Positions 1-11,735 of a stretch of DNA of 64,000 bases are shown piece by piece (the first letter of the stretch is position 1; each line of letters begins with the position of its first letter). Source of the stretch: Atriophallophorus winterbourni (taxonomy: Eukaryota; Platyhelminthes; Trematoda; Plagiorchiida; Microphallidae). The stretch covers positions 62,001 to 126,000 of the forward strand of contig JACCGJ010018281.1 in assembly GCA_013407085.1 (NCBI GenBank). Reading direction: 5' to 3'. The position numbers and the translations under genes were made by a program. The notes beneath the pieces were generated by a model that was not told the origin of the DNA, did no database searches, and was given only the letters and a program-made list of their open reading frames with translations.

Positions 1-480
1 TGTTCACCCTACTACGACAGCGCCGCCTGCGGTAGCTTGTCCACGTTTACAGAATGGAAAATGGTTGTATTCCGAAAGATCTACTCTATGGTGAGATGTA
101 ATCAGGAACTTGACCATTGAGCAGACCGCACATGCGGTATAAAGACGTTTGTAAAAGAGATATGAATGCTCGTGGCATTGACCAAACGAGTTAAAACGAA
201 CTTGTTCTTGACCGCTCACATTGGAGGCATTGTGTAAAGTGTCGTCAGCAAGCTGGGAAGGAGCAGAAAAAGCTCATAGCTGCTAAACGCAGATCGTGCC
301 GCCGGCCTGCAACTGACGCCGATCCATCTAGTGAAGATTATTGCTGCGATTGCTGGGGGAGAACTTGTTTCGGACAGTTTAGTCATTGGGAAAGCCGTGC
401 AGCATGAAAATATAATATGTGATTGTGATGTACATCCATTGTCAACATCGACCGAATGATGCCAACATATATAATGCATT
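1..480 (+). repeat. LINE C-terminal / C2H2 fragment, copy 1 (decayed)
   Basis: This is the first of four related repeats in the window. It matches the copy at 41339 over most of its length, including the words for cysteine-rich and RYKDVCKRD-like segments, and it ends with the same block (words like GTCAACATCGACCGAA). The reading frame is broken by stops and indels, and the left end is cut by the window edge. In the better copy this region encodes the tail of a LINE polyprotein: a GH-x-RM motif, an 'RPHLRYKDVCKRD' block and a C2H2 finger. I infer a dead retroelement fragment. Confidence 0.75.
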
Positions 481-1025
481 CCACAGCGAAAATCTGTAGA
501 ATAATTTCTTATTTTATAATTTACTTCTTTGTATATACATATATTTTTGTAACTACGTGATTATTTTGGGCCTAATACTAAGAGCCACACTTGATTGCGT
601 ATGTTATCAACGTATTTACGTAACAGAATAAATTGTTGAGAAAATAAATTTTGCACATAATCGGTTGGCCAGCAAAATGAAATTTAAACGTGATCCAAAC
701 AAAGTGTAACTTGTATGCCACCGTTATATAGGGTTCTTACAAAGAACCATGATGTTCAAATACAGAATCACAAAGCGATTCCTGGCCAAGAACTCGAGGC
801 GCATATAAACGTGATCACTTTTTTGTGCTGACACTTAGTCTGATGTAGCTTCAGGGTAACCGATGTAACCGATTCATTGCAAAACCTTTTTCATGACTAT
901 GGATTTGCGATTTGTCACAAATATATTGGATTAACAGACATGTTTGCAAATTTGACAGTGAAACGTAATTTTAACTCAAGTTCGCAAAAATGGAGAAAAT
1001 AATGCTAAGTTCAGTGTTGCTAACA
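481..1025. other. AT-rich intergenic sequence
   Basis: No ORF with recognisable content. I see only unremarkable AT-rich DNA between the LINE fragment and the first retrozyme-like repeat. Confidence 0.5.
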
Positions 1026-1029
1026 AACC

Positions 1030-1260
1030 CAGCATATACGCACCTCAGCCGGTTTCTGGCCCTTTGACGTTATCGTGTGGAGATATTAAGTTGAGTTTCA
1101 GTGAGGCACGATAAGCCCAAACTTAATGTAGTGCAAATGCGAGGAATGTGAGCAACACTGCTATTAGGTCAACCATCACGGCTTCGAGCGATCGATGAGG
1201 AATCATTTTGTGATTCTGTGCTTGAACATTGCGGTTCTTTGTAGGAATCCTATTTAACAT
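1030..1260. repeat. Retrozyme-like repeat, inverted pair (decayed)
   Basis: A minus-oriented hammerhead half (reads GCCAGAAACCGG on the minus strand near 1040-1055) is followed by a plus-oriented body containing the family words GTGAGCAACAC, GCTTCGAGCG and GATTCTGTGCTTGAAC. The same order, minus ribozyme then plus body, recurs at 36.9 and 39.7 kb. The catalytic core is decayed here. Confidence 0.55.
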
Positions 1261-1325
1261 TATCATTCAAACAGAACCTCGTTTACAACTTCTCCACTGT
1301 TACGAGGCTAAACCTAAACTGTCTC

Positions 1326-1366
1326 CAAATGATAACAGCAAACACATAGAAACCGGTTGTGGTGGT
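1326..1366 (+). ncRNA. Hammerhead ribozyme motif, beta subtype (core decayed)
   Basis: The core reads ATGATAA (1329-1335) where CTGATGA is expected, so C3 and G8 are changed. After an AACAGCAAACACATA segment comes GAAACCGGTT (1349-1358): GAAA, palindromic helix III ACCGGT, then U as the nucleotide at the cleavage site. GTGG follows and can pair with a CCAC-type strand in front of the core. Probably inactive as it stands, but clearly homologous to the copy at 1559. Confidence 0.5.
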
Positions 1367-1558
1367 GTAAGTGCGGGTGATGTTAGCAACGTTGTAGTTT
1401 GGCCATTTGCACATCAAACGCTCAGACAAAAATCAATTTTTGATTATATGTTTGAACATAGTGGTTAGTTGTACGAACCCTATTAAAAAGCTGATTCTAA
1501 GTTTAACGTTGTTAACCATTGTTCCACCGTTAAAAATCTAGCTGAAACGAAAATCACT

Positions 1559-1605
1559 GTCTCAACTTGATGACGGTAGACTACCAGAAACGGGTTGTGG
1601 TGTGT
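1559..1605 (+). ncRNA. Hammerhead ribozyme motif, beta subtype (good stem II)
   Basis: TTGATGA (1567-1573, C3 to U) is followed by C, then a perfect 4-bp helix II GGTA/TACC around the loop GAC (1575-1585), then A, GAAA (1587-1590) and ACGGGT plus T. Other beta copies have AGC/GCT or GGC/GCC at the same place, so paired positions change together. A C and an A flank helix II in nearly every beta copy; ancestral C-G with CpG decay would explain this. Activity is untested. Confidence 0.55.
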
Positions 1606-1760
1606 AATTTCTAGGAAGGTGAGCAACACTGTACATTGTCATTCATCTCGCCTAGACCCTTGCCATGTGATTTCATAGTATTTCTTTGTTTGAACCCAAC
1701 GTTTGGTTGTAAGAACCTTAATAAACAGTGGTTTCAAGGTCTAACTTTGTTAATTTTAAT

Positions 1761-4380
1761 TTTTCGTTTATTGGTTAGTTCTCTATAATGTCACCGGTAT
1801 TCTTAAATTTATTTGAATGTTCATCTTTACACAAATTTGCTACTATTCGAACCTAGATTCTCACGATAGTCATGTTCCCACTTCGAATAAAATTCATGAA
1901 TCTTCTTTCTATCTTGATAATTTATACATATATGCAATCTTTCAAGCAAACTCTTTGAGATATTGCAACTCGTCGCAATCTAACAAAGCTCTTTGGAAAT
2001 TGAACCTGCTTGGTTTACTGTCATTTTTCCACTCTTGCAATAACCTGCGGTTTCCTTAATTGTCATACAACAATTGAGCCAATGGAAAATACTAGGTATT
2101 TGGCATCTTTTTAAATTTATTTCCACTTTGTTCGAGAGAAACTAAGCTATTACTGAAGAAAGCTCAGGATCTGTTCAACCAATGTCCTGCTCTCTTGGTC
2201 ATCGTTATCCATGCCATTCTTGCTGTCTACTTGCTCCAATGATCGGTATTCACCTCGGTTGCTATCCAACCGAAACTGCACAAAGACTTTGACTTGAATA
2301 TGAGCAAAATCGTTAAACATGTGCATATCTTAAATGCTCATTTGCATGCATCTTTACATGGGTTTGGACACACTTGATTGAACAGGTTGGTAGTACCAGC
2401 ATTATCCAACAGTGGCATAAAAGCGTTACTTGTTTTTGCATGCCCTTTTGAGAACCCGTACGAGAGAAAACTACGATTGTGACGTGTAACCTGTTCTCTA
2501 TTAAAATCCGATGAAAAGTGATAAAAATATTCAGTCAGCCGTCGTTGAGAGAATAAATAGGCGTGAATATCCTGACAACTGATTCATTTGTCGAATTTCG
2601 CCCAAGGGAGATTCAAACCAAAATACAGATAGCTAGCATGAGTTAGTCTGAACTTTTACCATGAATGGGAACATTAGAACGCAACCTCCAATGCAGCCTT
2701 TTAATAAGCAGTTAAGTGACGTGTGGTCGCATTATTTTGAGCTCCTGATTATCAGAATATACTGCTTACACGTGCGTGGATATAATATACCTTGTTGGAA
2801 TCTCGTCGAAGTCTGCTTTCTCGATATCCCATTCTCGTAGCGGCATTCGGATTGCTTGAGTTTTCCAATATTGGCTCTACGCGTACAATGCTTTTACTAC
2901 TGTTCAAGTCCTCAAAGGGATTAACGTCATCGGAAAGATCTTATTCTTGGCCATCGACTGGTTATATTTTTAACATAGTGCGATCAACTACCGAAGCGTA
3001 TCGCCGGATTTAATTCTTATTTCGCTCTTATTAGTGAACACGTTTTTTGTCGCGCTCACGATATTCATCATCGATCGCCCGACCGAACCACTGTTTGTGC
3101 ATACACCACTGAACAGTGCTGCTCGCAACCCTGACCGGATGACCCCGAAAAGAAAGCAGAGCGCATCAGCCTGCATGTCTACGGTTTGCCGAAAGTCGGT
3201 AAGTCTTAAGGCAAAGTCTGTCACGTTTTACGCTTGTTTGTTGAAAGTGTATGCAAAATGCGACAAATCGATGACCTCGGAGAATTAAAACGATTTATTT
3301 TGTTTACATAAAGTTGTTATTTTAAACATGGTGATTGTTTTAATCCTCAACTCAAGAATTTCTTGTACCTGCATAGCTTTTACGCATTACTAGCTTTAAA
3401 ACTAGAAGGGTTAATGTACCACTTATTTTAGATATTTTCATTGTTGTCAGTTATTTCCAGTCGATTAAATGTAAACAATGTTTCGTGTGCGGATCTCATT
3501 AGGTTTCCCGATATAATGAATTAAATCCGTATCTGCAATTAAATGAGTTATTGCATTGTAAATTTTAATCATTTATATATAATCGAATGCATTTTGTTTT
3601 GTTTGAGAATTTGTGATGCGCACTCCGATTCGTTCTAATTTGAACGCTCTACTTGCATTCAACACTTGATTGATTGCGTCTTAGATTCCATGTCAAAACA
3701 CTTCCTTAAACCGTATACGTTCATTATCGTCTGTAGCTTAGCAAGCTTTGTACGAACACTCTGTGCAATCTTTCGAGGAATTTATCTTATCGCGTCTGTA
3801 GGGCAGCGAATTACTCTGAACTTGATACCGATTTAATTATGTCTATGAGGTATGATAATGAACCCATTCTCACGAAACTTTTCGATATAAAAACGCAATG
3901 TATCAACAGGAGATTACTGGATTTGGGTAGCAAGGAAATAATTATTCATTGTTTGCTCTTGAAAAATACGGTAACTCCCAACTCCTGCTTGAAAAGAATA
4001 TTTCAGCGTCTAATATTCCAGTTTTACTTGCTTTATTGGTCATTGAATCTATTATACATCGTACACTGAAATCGAAATTTTATTCTTCAATGTCCAAAAA
4101 ATAATTGATGGATAATCGATGGACATAAATTACATACACACGAAAAACGTATTGTAAGTATTTAAACAGTCGATATACGAAGCATGCAATGAAAAGTTCC
4201 TTCAATTGTATTTATGATCGCTGAAATTCATTAATATAAATATAACGAATTTTATTGTTTGTTTATACAAATAATGAAATTCGTGAATACCTGTTTAGAA
4301 TGGCATAAAGGATATTATCCGTAAATATAAAAAATGTCATCATTTTTATTGTAATGTGGGTATAAAAAATTTCGTTCCTT
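1761..4380. other. Intergenic sequence with a small repeat fragment
   Basis: No recognisable gene. At 2403-2440 there is a short match to the retrozyme body (AACAGTGGCATA then AGCGTTACTTGTTT). The stretch 2790-3290 has a slightly higher GC content and overlapping ORFs of 73-84 codons on both strands, but none resembles a known protein and I treat them as chance. Confidence 0.45.
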
Positions 4381-4394
4381 CATGGCTTACATAA

Positions 4395-6260
4395 ATGAAG
4401 ATTATCAACAATAATTCTACTTCTTGGCAACATTTCCGCATGTTACGAAACAAAGTGACTTCACTTGTTCGAGAGGGTAAGGAATCGCACCAATTGATGC
4501 TGCTCTCAAAAATGAAACGCAACCATAATTTACTACACAAAATCATGGAAGCAAAAGCAAAAGTCAAACCATGTATTTTTGAAGTCCAGAATAGTGAAAA
4601 ACTCACTGAGATGGCGTTGGAAACCACAAATGCTTTCGCGATTTATTACTCTACAGTGTTCGTGTCAAAGATTTTAGTGGAACGTTGTGAGTATTCATTT
4701 GACACATTGGGCGAAATTTTGATATATCCAAAGATTGTCGCAAGTCAATTTCTCAAAATAATTGTAAGAAAATCCTCAGATGCGGATGGCATCACACCGG
4801 ATGTGCTGAGGTTCTGCCATCGTCAGCTTTGTTAACTGATTTTCAACATGTTTAACCATTCGATGCTTTATGGAGTGGTACTGAAAGATTGGAAGTCCGG
4901 CGTGATTACACCTATCTTCAAAAGCGGCTGTCGATCTGACACTGCAAATTATCGTCCCGTCACACATTTACCTGTTGTTGGTAAGTTCATGGAAATTATG
5001 TTCTAAGAAAGAATGGTTGCACACTTTGGATTGCATGATTTTTTTCGCCAGCGCAGCATGGATTTCGATCTCATCGCTTTTTTGTGACGAATTTTCTCAT
5101 AGCGTCAGACGACTGGACAAAAGAGTTGCCTAGCAGTTCTTGCATTCACGTCTGTTACTTAAACATTTCTACGGCTTTTGACAGAGTCAATCACAATTTG
5201 CTCCTTCAAAAACTGATACGTTTAGGAATATATGAACCACTGCTTCCTTTTTTGTGCGACTACCTGTCAGATCGCCACGCCAGAGTCAAATTAATCGGAG
5301 TGCTATCTCAAATGTTGAATACCACTAAGTTAGTCCCGCTCCTCTTTCTAATATACATAAACGATTTACCATCCCTCTTCTATCATCCAAATTGGTCCTG
5401 TCCTATGTCCTATGAAAATTTGGACGCAAATTAGTTCAGCAGATGATTATGAGAACCTGCAAATGGATTTGGACAACGTTTCAAATTGGGATGCCATGAA
5501 TGATATGACATTTAACATACGGAACAGTAAGATGCACTACCTTGGCAAGAACGTTCCTTGGATATATCGATTGCGAACTGAAAACTTGACATGGCGCTCG
5601 TTTGAAAATAATCTTGGAGTATGGGTTAATGGGAAGCTGAATAGCACGGTGCTCTACAGAATATATATCGGCAGGCCAATAGATTGTTAGATATCTTTCG
5701 ATGAATATTTTAAACATTCTCGCTGACAACTTTACCAAGGATAATGAACGTCTACCTTCGCTCTACGATGGATTATGCGGTAGAGGCCTGAGCTCCTTGT
5801 CTGCGTAAAGAAATGGCTATATTTGATACAATCTATCACAGAGCAACAAAGTTAGTTATGTGTTTTCGCAATGTTAGGTTCATCGAAAGATTGCGACGTC
5901 TGGGTCTATGTGACTTAACCCAAAGTAGGATACGCCGCGAGAATATTCTGACATATACATTTATGTCTACCGTAAGACTTCCACTAAATCACTTGTTTGA
6001 TGTGTGTGATGAGTAAGTGACAGGCGGTCATACCTTAGCCCTTTACGTTCTAAGTTCCCGTATTGATTGTCGGCGCTATTCTTCGCCGTACGTGCTATAT
6101 TTCTTTGGAATTCCCTACCTCAAAATATGGTGGACACTCCTTGCCTGGCGGTGTTTATTCGATATTGGACTTACATATGCAAAAGAATATCATTCGTCAG
6201 CCTTACATCTGATATTTTCTATTCCTTTTATACCATTATATTTTTTACATTTTAATTCAT
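4395..6260 (+). mobile_element. CR1-clade LINE remnant (RT region, frameshifted)
   Basis: Plus-strand frames give, in order, CR1 reverse-transcriptase blocks seen intact in the 17.9-20.8 kb element: a linker with 'FRMLRNKVTSLVREGK' (4430s), 'ADGITPDVLRFCH' (4780s), 'DWKSGVITPIFKSGCRSD' (4890s), 'NYRPVTHLPVVGKFME' (4950s), 'STAFDRVNHNLLLQKL' (5170s), 'FLIYINDLP' (5350s), the ENLQMDLDNVS block (5450s), and C-terminal pieces to about 6250. Frames shift several times, stops intervene and the active-site FADD is not readable, so this is a dead element. Confidence 0.85.
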
Positions 6261-6299
6261 ACCGTCATCCTGTGTTGTTTTGAAGCATTAAATTTTTTA

Positions 6300-7620
6300 A
6301 ACATAAATCCTAGAATCGGTTAAACATTTCCCATACAAAAAGAAAAAGAACAAAATTAATTTCAAATTTATTTATTGTGACCGAAGCATTCATCTTTGCG
6401 AAATGATGTACTGGACGAACCTCTTTCCCAACATTAGAGCTCCAATCGTCGAAAAGACCGAAGATAAAAGTCATAAAACCGCAATAAATCGAATCCGGTC
6501 AATTTGTATGTGGGCGGATCGAATGCCAGCAAATTTTGGAAATAGATTCAGATCTAAAACGTCAGGCGCTATTAAAAGATACGTAACTCGTCAAGGTTGA
6601 ACAAACGAGCTGGACTTGGTGTGAGCTTGATGTGACACGGTTGTCACATAACCGATCGATAAATTAGATCAAACTGGCAAACGCGATGGGCAGCTTGAGG
6701 AAAATGTTGTCGTGACGATATTTGCTTATATAGGTCAGACGCGTTTTATCCATGTTCAAGTGACTAGTAAACGCGTTCTCTTTTGGTAAGGGTTTCTTGG
6801 CTGTACAAGATTAACGTTAGAAAGTTTCGGTTCACTTCAGGAGTTGGACGTGAAACGCGGGTCTGACGCGGTCAAAGCTTGTTCGTGTGCACTCGATGTC
6901 TGTGTGCTCATCGTAATAGGAATTTGTTTAGAATATGCGATTTGACCTCGAATGATCTGACATAAACTTCCAAGCTCCATTATTATACATCATTATTTTT
7001 TACTACGAAAATGATTATTTTTAATAATAAACGAATGCCTTTATATAATGCTTTGAAAAGTAAAAAACGGGCATTATTACCGTAATGCCAAAGATTACGT
7101 ACCAAAACCTTGGGTTCCGTTTCAGTTCTCGCAAATTACAAATCTTGTTGTTTGAATATGATAAGCGCAGGTAGATGTAAAACTGTCATGGTTTGTAAAG
7201 TAATCAATGTGAGCAGCAGCAAATTAACTATCTTAAATCCTTACATCCTTGAACTGTAATCAAACTGTGATTCCATATCTGCATGATCCTTTTATTACGG
7301 TGCTTCAAATGGCATGCCTCAATTACATTTTACCCATTGTTTCTATTTGATTTGAGACTCTTTCTGTTGTTTAAATATGAATATGGTTAGCAAACTTTAA
7401 CTGAGGGTGAAATCAAAGTACGATGATTTTCTCATTACATTGTTTTGAAAATAAATTCTGAATTCCTGATAATCATTAGCAAACAAATAATTAAGTAATA
7501 ATTTTGTCATTTGCGCATACACACACTTGATCCCAATTATTTGTTTTATCACATATTCCACAATGTCGCTTCTGATTCTATCCGAAAGCTATGTTTGAAA
7601 CTCTACACTTAAACGTCTCG
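6300..7620. other. AT-rich intergenic sequence
   Basis: No gene or repeat recognised. Short ORFs such as the one at 6403-6600 show no family resemblance. Confidence 0.45.
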
Positions 7621-7629
7621 ATATTGAAG

Positions 7630-7740
7630 ACGTTTACCATTTTCCAATTGTTCGAAAGCATGCGGATCCAGATCGTACTCTCCCAACCTGATGAGTGCAA
7701 TGAGCACTAAACCGGGAGTGGGTTTTGTTGAAATCTCAGT
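7630..7740 (+). ncRNA. Hammerhead ribozyme motif, alpha subtype
   Basis: CTGATGA is intact at 7688-7694. It is followed by a perfect 4-bp helix II, GTGC (7695-7698) and GCAC (7704-7707), around the loop AATGA. GAAA is changed to TAAA, and the helix III block reads ACCGGG. The sequence before the core (CCCAAC) pairs with GTGGG after it except at one position. The upstream words GTTTACCAT and GCATGCGGATCC are shared with the copies at 11.6, 31.7 and 41.95 kb. The G-to-T change at G12 should prevent cleavage. Confidence 0.6.
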
Positions 7741-8159
7741 ATAGATGATCCACATTGCTGCACAACGTATATGCCATATATTACCGGTTTCAATCCATTT
7801 CAATAATGTCTCACTCTTATAAAAAGAATATTTCACTGATTATTGCTCGAATATGGTTAACCTAATTAGTGTGGACAGTTGTTTTTCGTAGCGCAAGAAC
7901 GTATGTGCGAATCCAATTTTAGCCTCAGTATGACAAAATCAATTTGCTTAAAATATTTGCTGCCAATTCAGACTCGACACGAGTTCGCATTAATGAAATG
8001 GATTTGGTGTTTATAATAAGCTTAAAAATAAATTAAAAATTCACCAACTGGAAACCCAATTTCATTGCTTATTAAACCGTTTTATCCTTGATAAAAAATG
8101 AAAGAATTGTATAAAAATTAAATAATTTATTTTGAAATATTTTCCACTTTATTTTAATG

Positions 8160-8160
<1 letters not shown>
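7741..8160. other. AT-rich intergenic sequence
   Basis: Nothing recognisable. Confidence 0.4.

Positions 8161-8162
<2 letters not shown>

Positions 8163-8202
<40 letters not shown>
8163..8202. repeat. (AT)n microsatellite
   Basis: About 20 uninterrupted AT dinucleotides. Similar runs occur at 48.3, 51.25 and 54.8 kb. Confidence 0.95.
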
Positions 8203-8207
<5 letters not shown>

Positions 8208-8940
8208 TCTGGAATCTGAAATCAGGAAAATCAAGGAGCAAAAACTTCACTAACAAAACTTATCGCACAGTCTATACTTTCATGTGAGAAGACAATCACT
8301 CCACCTTCATTCGTTAGTCAGTCTCTTTATCTTAAATCGGTATATGCGAGATAGTGTTTTCAGAACCTTTTATGTAATGATTGTTTTCAGTTTCTGTCAT
8401 TTTAATTAACTCCACAGATACTTAGTTTTTTGAATATCTTCTTCAGTAAACTTGGCCGAAAATCTCTGGGCTTTGCTGTACCGGCAAGATAAAAAGTTTC
8501 AAATTGCGGGTAGTTTGTAGAACATCCAATCACAGATTCGCCATGGTCGGTTGCTTCGAGTTATTCTATCTTATGTGTCGGGTGTGAAAAATCAATTCAG
8601 TTTCATCACTCCAGAAGCTAGTTCCGGGTTTTTGCAAATTAGTTGCCGATCAAACACCGAAAAACATTCGCATAGTTGAGGCTTTTCGAGTGAATGGACT
8701 GAACCGCGTCAGAATCTTTTAAGTCTTGTACCGATTTGTTACACCTCAATTAGCCTGGATGAGTTCACAGTAGGTGAGTTCGGGAGTTCAAATAAACATA
8801 TCAATGTGCTGATTAAGCAATTTTATTTAAGCTCCTGAAAGGGTCTTTCAGTTTTTTCTATCCCGAATTAGTTCGGAATACACATATATGTCGATATGGA
8901 AAACCTGTGGGCTCAAAATCTAAGTCCATGTTTGCATGCA
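8203..8940. other. Intergenic sequence
   Basis: No gene recognised. A GTTCGGGAGTTC-type word near 8778 does not extend into any feature I can name. Confidence 0.4.
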
Positions 8941-8954
8941 ATTCGGTCACGCCA

Positions 8955-9010
8955 TTCAACGACCAGTTATGAGGTGTTTTCAATCATCAAGTGGGGACAG
9001 TGTGATCATT
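8955..9010 (-). ncRNA. Hammerhead-like motif, beta subtype, minus strand (decayed)
   Basis: On the minus strand, CCCCAC precedes TTGATGA (8990-8984). Then follow an AT-rich stem-II segment and ATAACTGGTC (8970-8961) where the family has GAAACCGGTC. The preceding CTGTCCCCAC also matches the family CTGTCTCCAC. The GAAA box is lost, so it is a fossil. Confidence 0.45.
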
Positions 9011-9890
9011 ATCCGCAATATTTGTGGCAGTAAGTAAATGGAAAATATATTTTGAATTTTCAAGCCCCTGCTGCAATAAACTGACACGACAGACTGTTCG
9101 AACATATGTGGACAAGGACATATGGGTTGTTTTGTGGAGTGTGTGCAAACGAAATATATGGACGTATGGATTTTATGCTATACGATAATCGTTTGGTAAT
9201 TCTTGCATTTTGTATGCTGCAATAATAACCGACGAAATTGAATACGAAAATAATAAAATAATCTACTTTTGTTTGAAAGTAGTTCTAACGGTTGTAAAAA
9301 GACCAGCATTGTCTCAATCGAAAAAGGAAGAATATGCCCAGTAAGTTTATATTATAAAAGTGAAATCCCTCTCAGGATGTCGAAAATGATTGCCTCTAGA
9401 TACCTTACACGTTCAACTTAACGAGATTCTATTGACGTATTTATAGATTGTGGAGATTATAGCAGTAATCGTCACGTCGTTCGCGATGCAAATGAATTAA
9501 GACAAAGTCTTCACATTAATTGGGATTTTTATTCTTCACATTAATAAGAATTTTGTTAATCTCCATTTATATTAACAGTTTGTAATTATATCTGATACGG
9601 CTTTTGGTGATATTCAAATGTGAATTTGATCATGCTATATGCTATGTGTTGCGTTTTAATTAAGTTCGCGTGTTGTGCACGATAAAATAATTCATTTAAC
9701 CATTTTTAATTTGTTAGTTTATCACTCAATCATTTAGGCAAATAAGTTGTTCTACCTTTGAAAGAGCCGCTCTGAAGTTATTCACATTACAGTTGAATGT
9801 GACGAAACCAATCACGTGGAGAAATGTATTTTCGCAACATAAAATCTAAGGTTCTGGTTCTTTCAGATTGTTTAACTTGAATGAACACTA
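9011..9890. other. AT-rich intergenic sequence
   Basis: No gene or repeat recognised. Confidence 0.4.
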
Positions 9891-9894
9891 TCAA

Positions 9895-9945
9895 CTACTA
9901 TAAGTGCGTTGGATGTGAGCCACACATTACTAACAACTACTGTTA
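9895..9945 (+). repeat. Retrozyme-like repeat fragment
   Basis: ATAAGTGCG...GGATGTGAGC then CACACATTAC is the start of the family body, just after where the ribozyme would be. The ribozyme itself is absent. An overlapping 95-codon ORF (9909-10196) begins inside this repeat and is therefore unlikely to be a gene. Confidence 0.55.
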
Positions 9946-11260
9946 ACACTATTTTTGTGCTGCGATCTACGCCCACTATTCTTCTATATAGTAAAGTTGC
10001 TAATGTGCACCAGGCTGCTAAATTTTACTATGAATTACGAATATTGTTGATTCCAAATATATTCAAAAAGGTGCTTGTTTACATTCATTACCCTGCGAAA
10101 AACCCAGAAGAATTTTATCCCTTTATATTGCATACACTCTTGTGGCATCCTTGTCCATACGATCAACTCACTTCACCGAACGCCACTAATAGATAACGCT
10201 TTTCCATTAGCAGTTGCCTCACTGGGCTAGTGTAACCACACACAAACTACCACACGGACAGACCTCACAGAGAACGACAGTCACGAAAACCTTGAAAGCT
10301 GCACGACAAAAGTGCAAAACTTTAGACGTAGCTTGGTTCGAAATAACGCGTTTTAAGCTGACAAGCTTGCTCAGATAAAATCCGAATTAATCGTGATTAA
10401 AAGGCAATTACCTTAAAAGCTATACGCTGCTGAAAATTATTCCAACAATCGAGTGCTGTTTATTATAAAAGGAAAAGTTTGATTATTAGAAAAAATATCA
10501 AATTTCATGATTTAACCAAATATAAATTTGTCTAATTGTTCGCTTATTGAAGCATCGAATAAAGTGAAAATTGACTGCCAATAGTATGTATAATGTGTGG
10601 TAATTTCATAAACGAGGCGAAGCATCTAGTCATATTTGCGGCGTTAATACGGGTAAAGAAGAAATTTTTTTGTTAAATCGTTGCATACCTGGGATAATTT
10701 ACATTTATACAAATATAATAGTTGTGTTCATACAATCAAATTTTAAAATGGCTCCTTTGTGTAAATTAGCTGGCTATCGTAGTTATATCATGGGAATGGA
10801 TTGAATAGCATTAGAAACGGATTAAGTAACTTTTACATGATGGGTGGGCATATCAGACCATAACCAAAGACACGGTGTTAGCTAAATATAGGTTGGAAAC
10901 TTCATACGGTTTTGGCTGTAGATGTACAGGGGTGTATCACCGCGCCTTGCACGGAAGGCCTGCAAGCAGAGGCACCTAAAATCATTGAAGCTGTAAGATA
11001 GAGTGTAAACAAATTAGACGGTGCAGAAATCTCCGCATTATGGCACCCAGCAATTCGGATGGCATACATTCATTCGAGCTTAGCCCACAGTACTTGACAC
11101 AACAAGGTAATTTTATAGGATCTCCGAAATTTTGAAATGAAATGTCGCATTAGGCGACTCAACAGATTGATCATATATTTGCCAACGTGAATTGGTGCCG
11201 ACAAGGCTTACTATATGTTAATGAGTTATAGGGTAAGGCGCGAATATTAGGTGGGACTTT
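9946..11260. other. Intergenic sequence
   Basis: No coding sequence recognised. The stretch 10920-11080 is relatively GC-rich (GCGCCTTGCACGGAAGGCC). It may be an old exon or repeat, but neither strand gives a familiar protein. Confidence 0.4.
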
Positions 11261-11264
11261 GGTA

Positions 11265-11735
11265 TGTCAGCACTCAGCAAGAAACCGGTCATGGTGTGTG
11301 AGTGCGGGTGACGTGAACAGCAATAATTGTTGATATTTTATTTATCTTATGCACTTGACCCATAATTACGCAGAAAGAGTCTTGCCAGACTTCTTGTATA
11401 ACATACGCTAGATACCTAACTGTAAAGCTGAAATCCTATTATTTACCATTATTTAACATTATTAAACTAAATAAATAGAATATCGTTCGGAAAATGTACG
11501 GTTGAATCGGGAATTCCTCCAACCATCGTATAAATCTTTGTGTAAATGTCATCTGTCTGGGTAGACCTATGAACTGCAAAGATATGCTCTCAAAACATTT
11601 CTGGCATACAATCGCAAATTGTTTACCATTCTTCCACTGTTTCAAGCGCATGTGAATCCTGATCCTACTGTCCATATCTGTAGAGTGTAAAAAGCACGAA
11701 ACCGGTCGTGGGTTGTGTTTGCGACGGAAATGCAC
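11265..11735 (+). repeat. Retrozyme-like repeat with two hammerhead motifs
   Basis: The first ribozyme 3' half, GAAACCGGTC, is at 11281-11290 and is followed by the family body (GTGTGTGAGTGCGGGTGACG). The second, more complete motif is at 11672-11715: CTGTAGA (11678-11684, two core bases swapped), helix II GTGT/GCAC around AAAAA, then a canonical GAAACCGGTC (11698-11707) and GTGGG. The two cleavage points are 417 bp apart. About 180 bp of AT-rich sequence between them (11440-11620) does not match the family, so this may be a dimer with an insertion. Confidence 0.6.

Larger units (their letters stand above)
1232..1760 (+). repeat. Tandem retrozyme-like repeat (hammerhead dimer array)
   Basis: Two consecutive units share landmarks in the same order: a GAACC/GAATCC block (1247, 1472, 1711), a GTTAACCATTGTTCCACCG-like block, a CACTGTCTC block, the hammerhead-like motif, then GTGGTG-TGTAAG and GTGAGCAAC. 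The two predicted cleavage points (after 1358 and after 1596) are 238 bp apart, which gives the unit size. The layout, short tandem units each bounded by a hammerhead, is that of metazoan retrozymes and of the schistosome Sm-alpha satellite. Assignment to that class is inference from sequence pattern only. Confidence 0.65.

Noticed and set aside
2792..3288. Overlapping ORFs on both strands as a possible exon
   Set aside because: GC is slightly raised and a GTAAGT is present at 3199, but neither strand gives a recognisable protein and the ORFs shadow each other.
9909..10196. 95-codon plus-strand ORF as a gene
   Set aside because: It starts inside a retrozyme-body fragment and shows no family resemblance or splice/polyA context.
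10920..11080. GC-rich patch as a tRNA or old exon
   Set aside because: I could not form a cloverleaf or find conserved tRNA boxes in order, and no familiar peptide is encoded.
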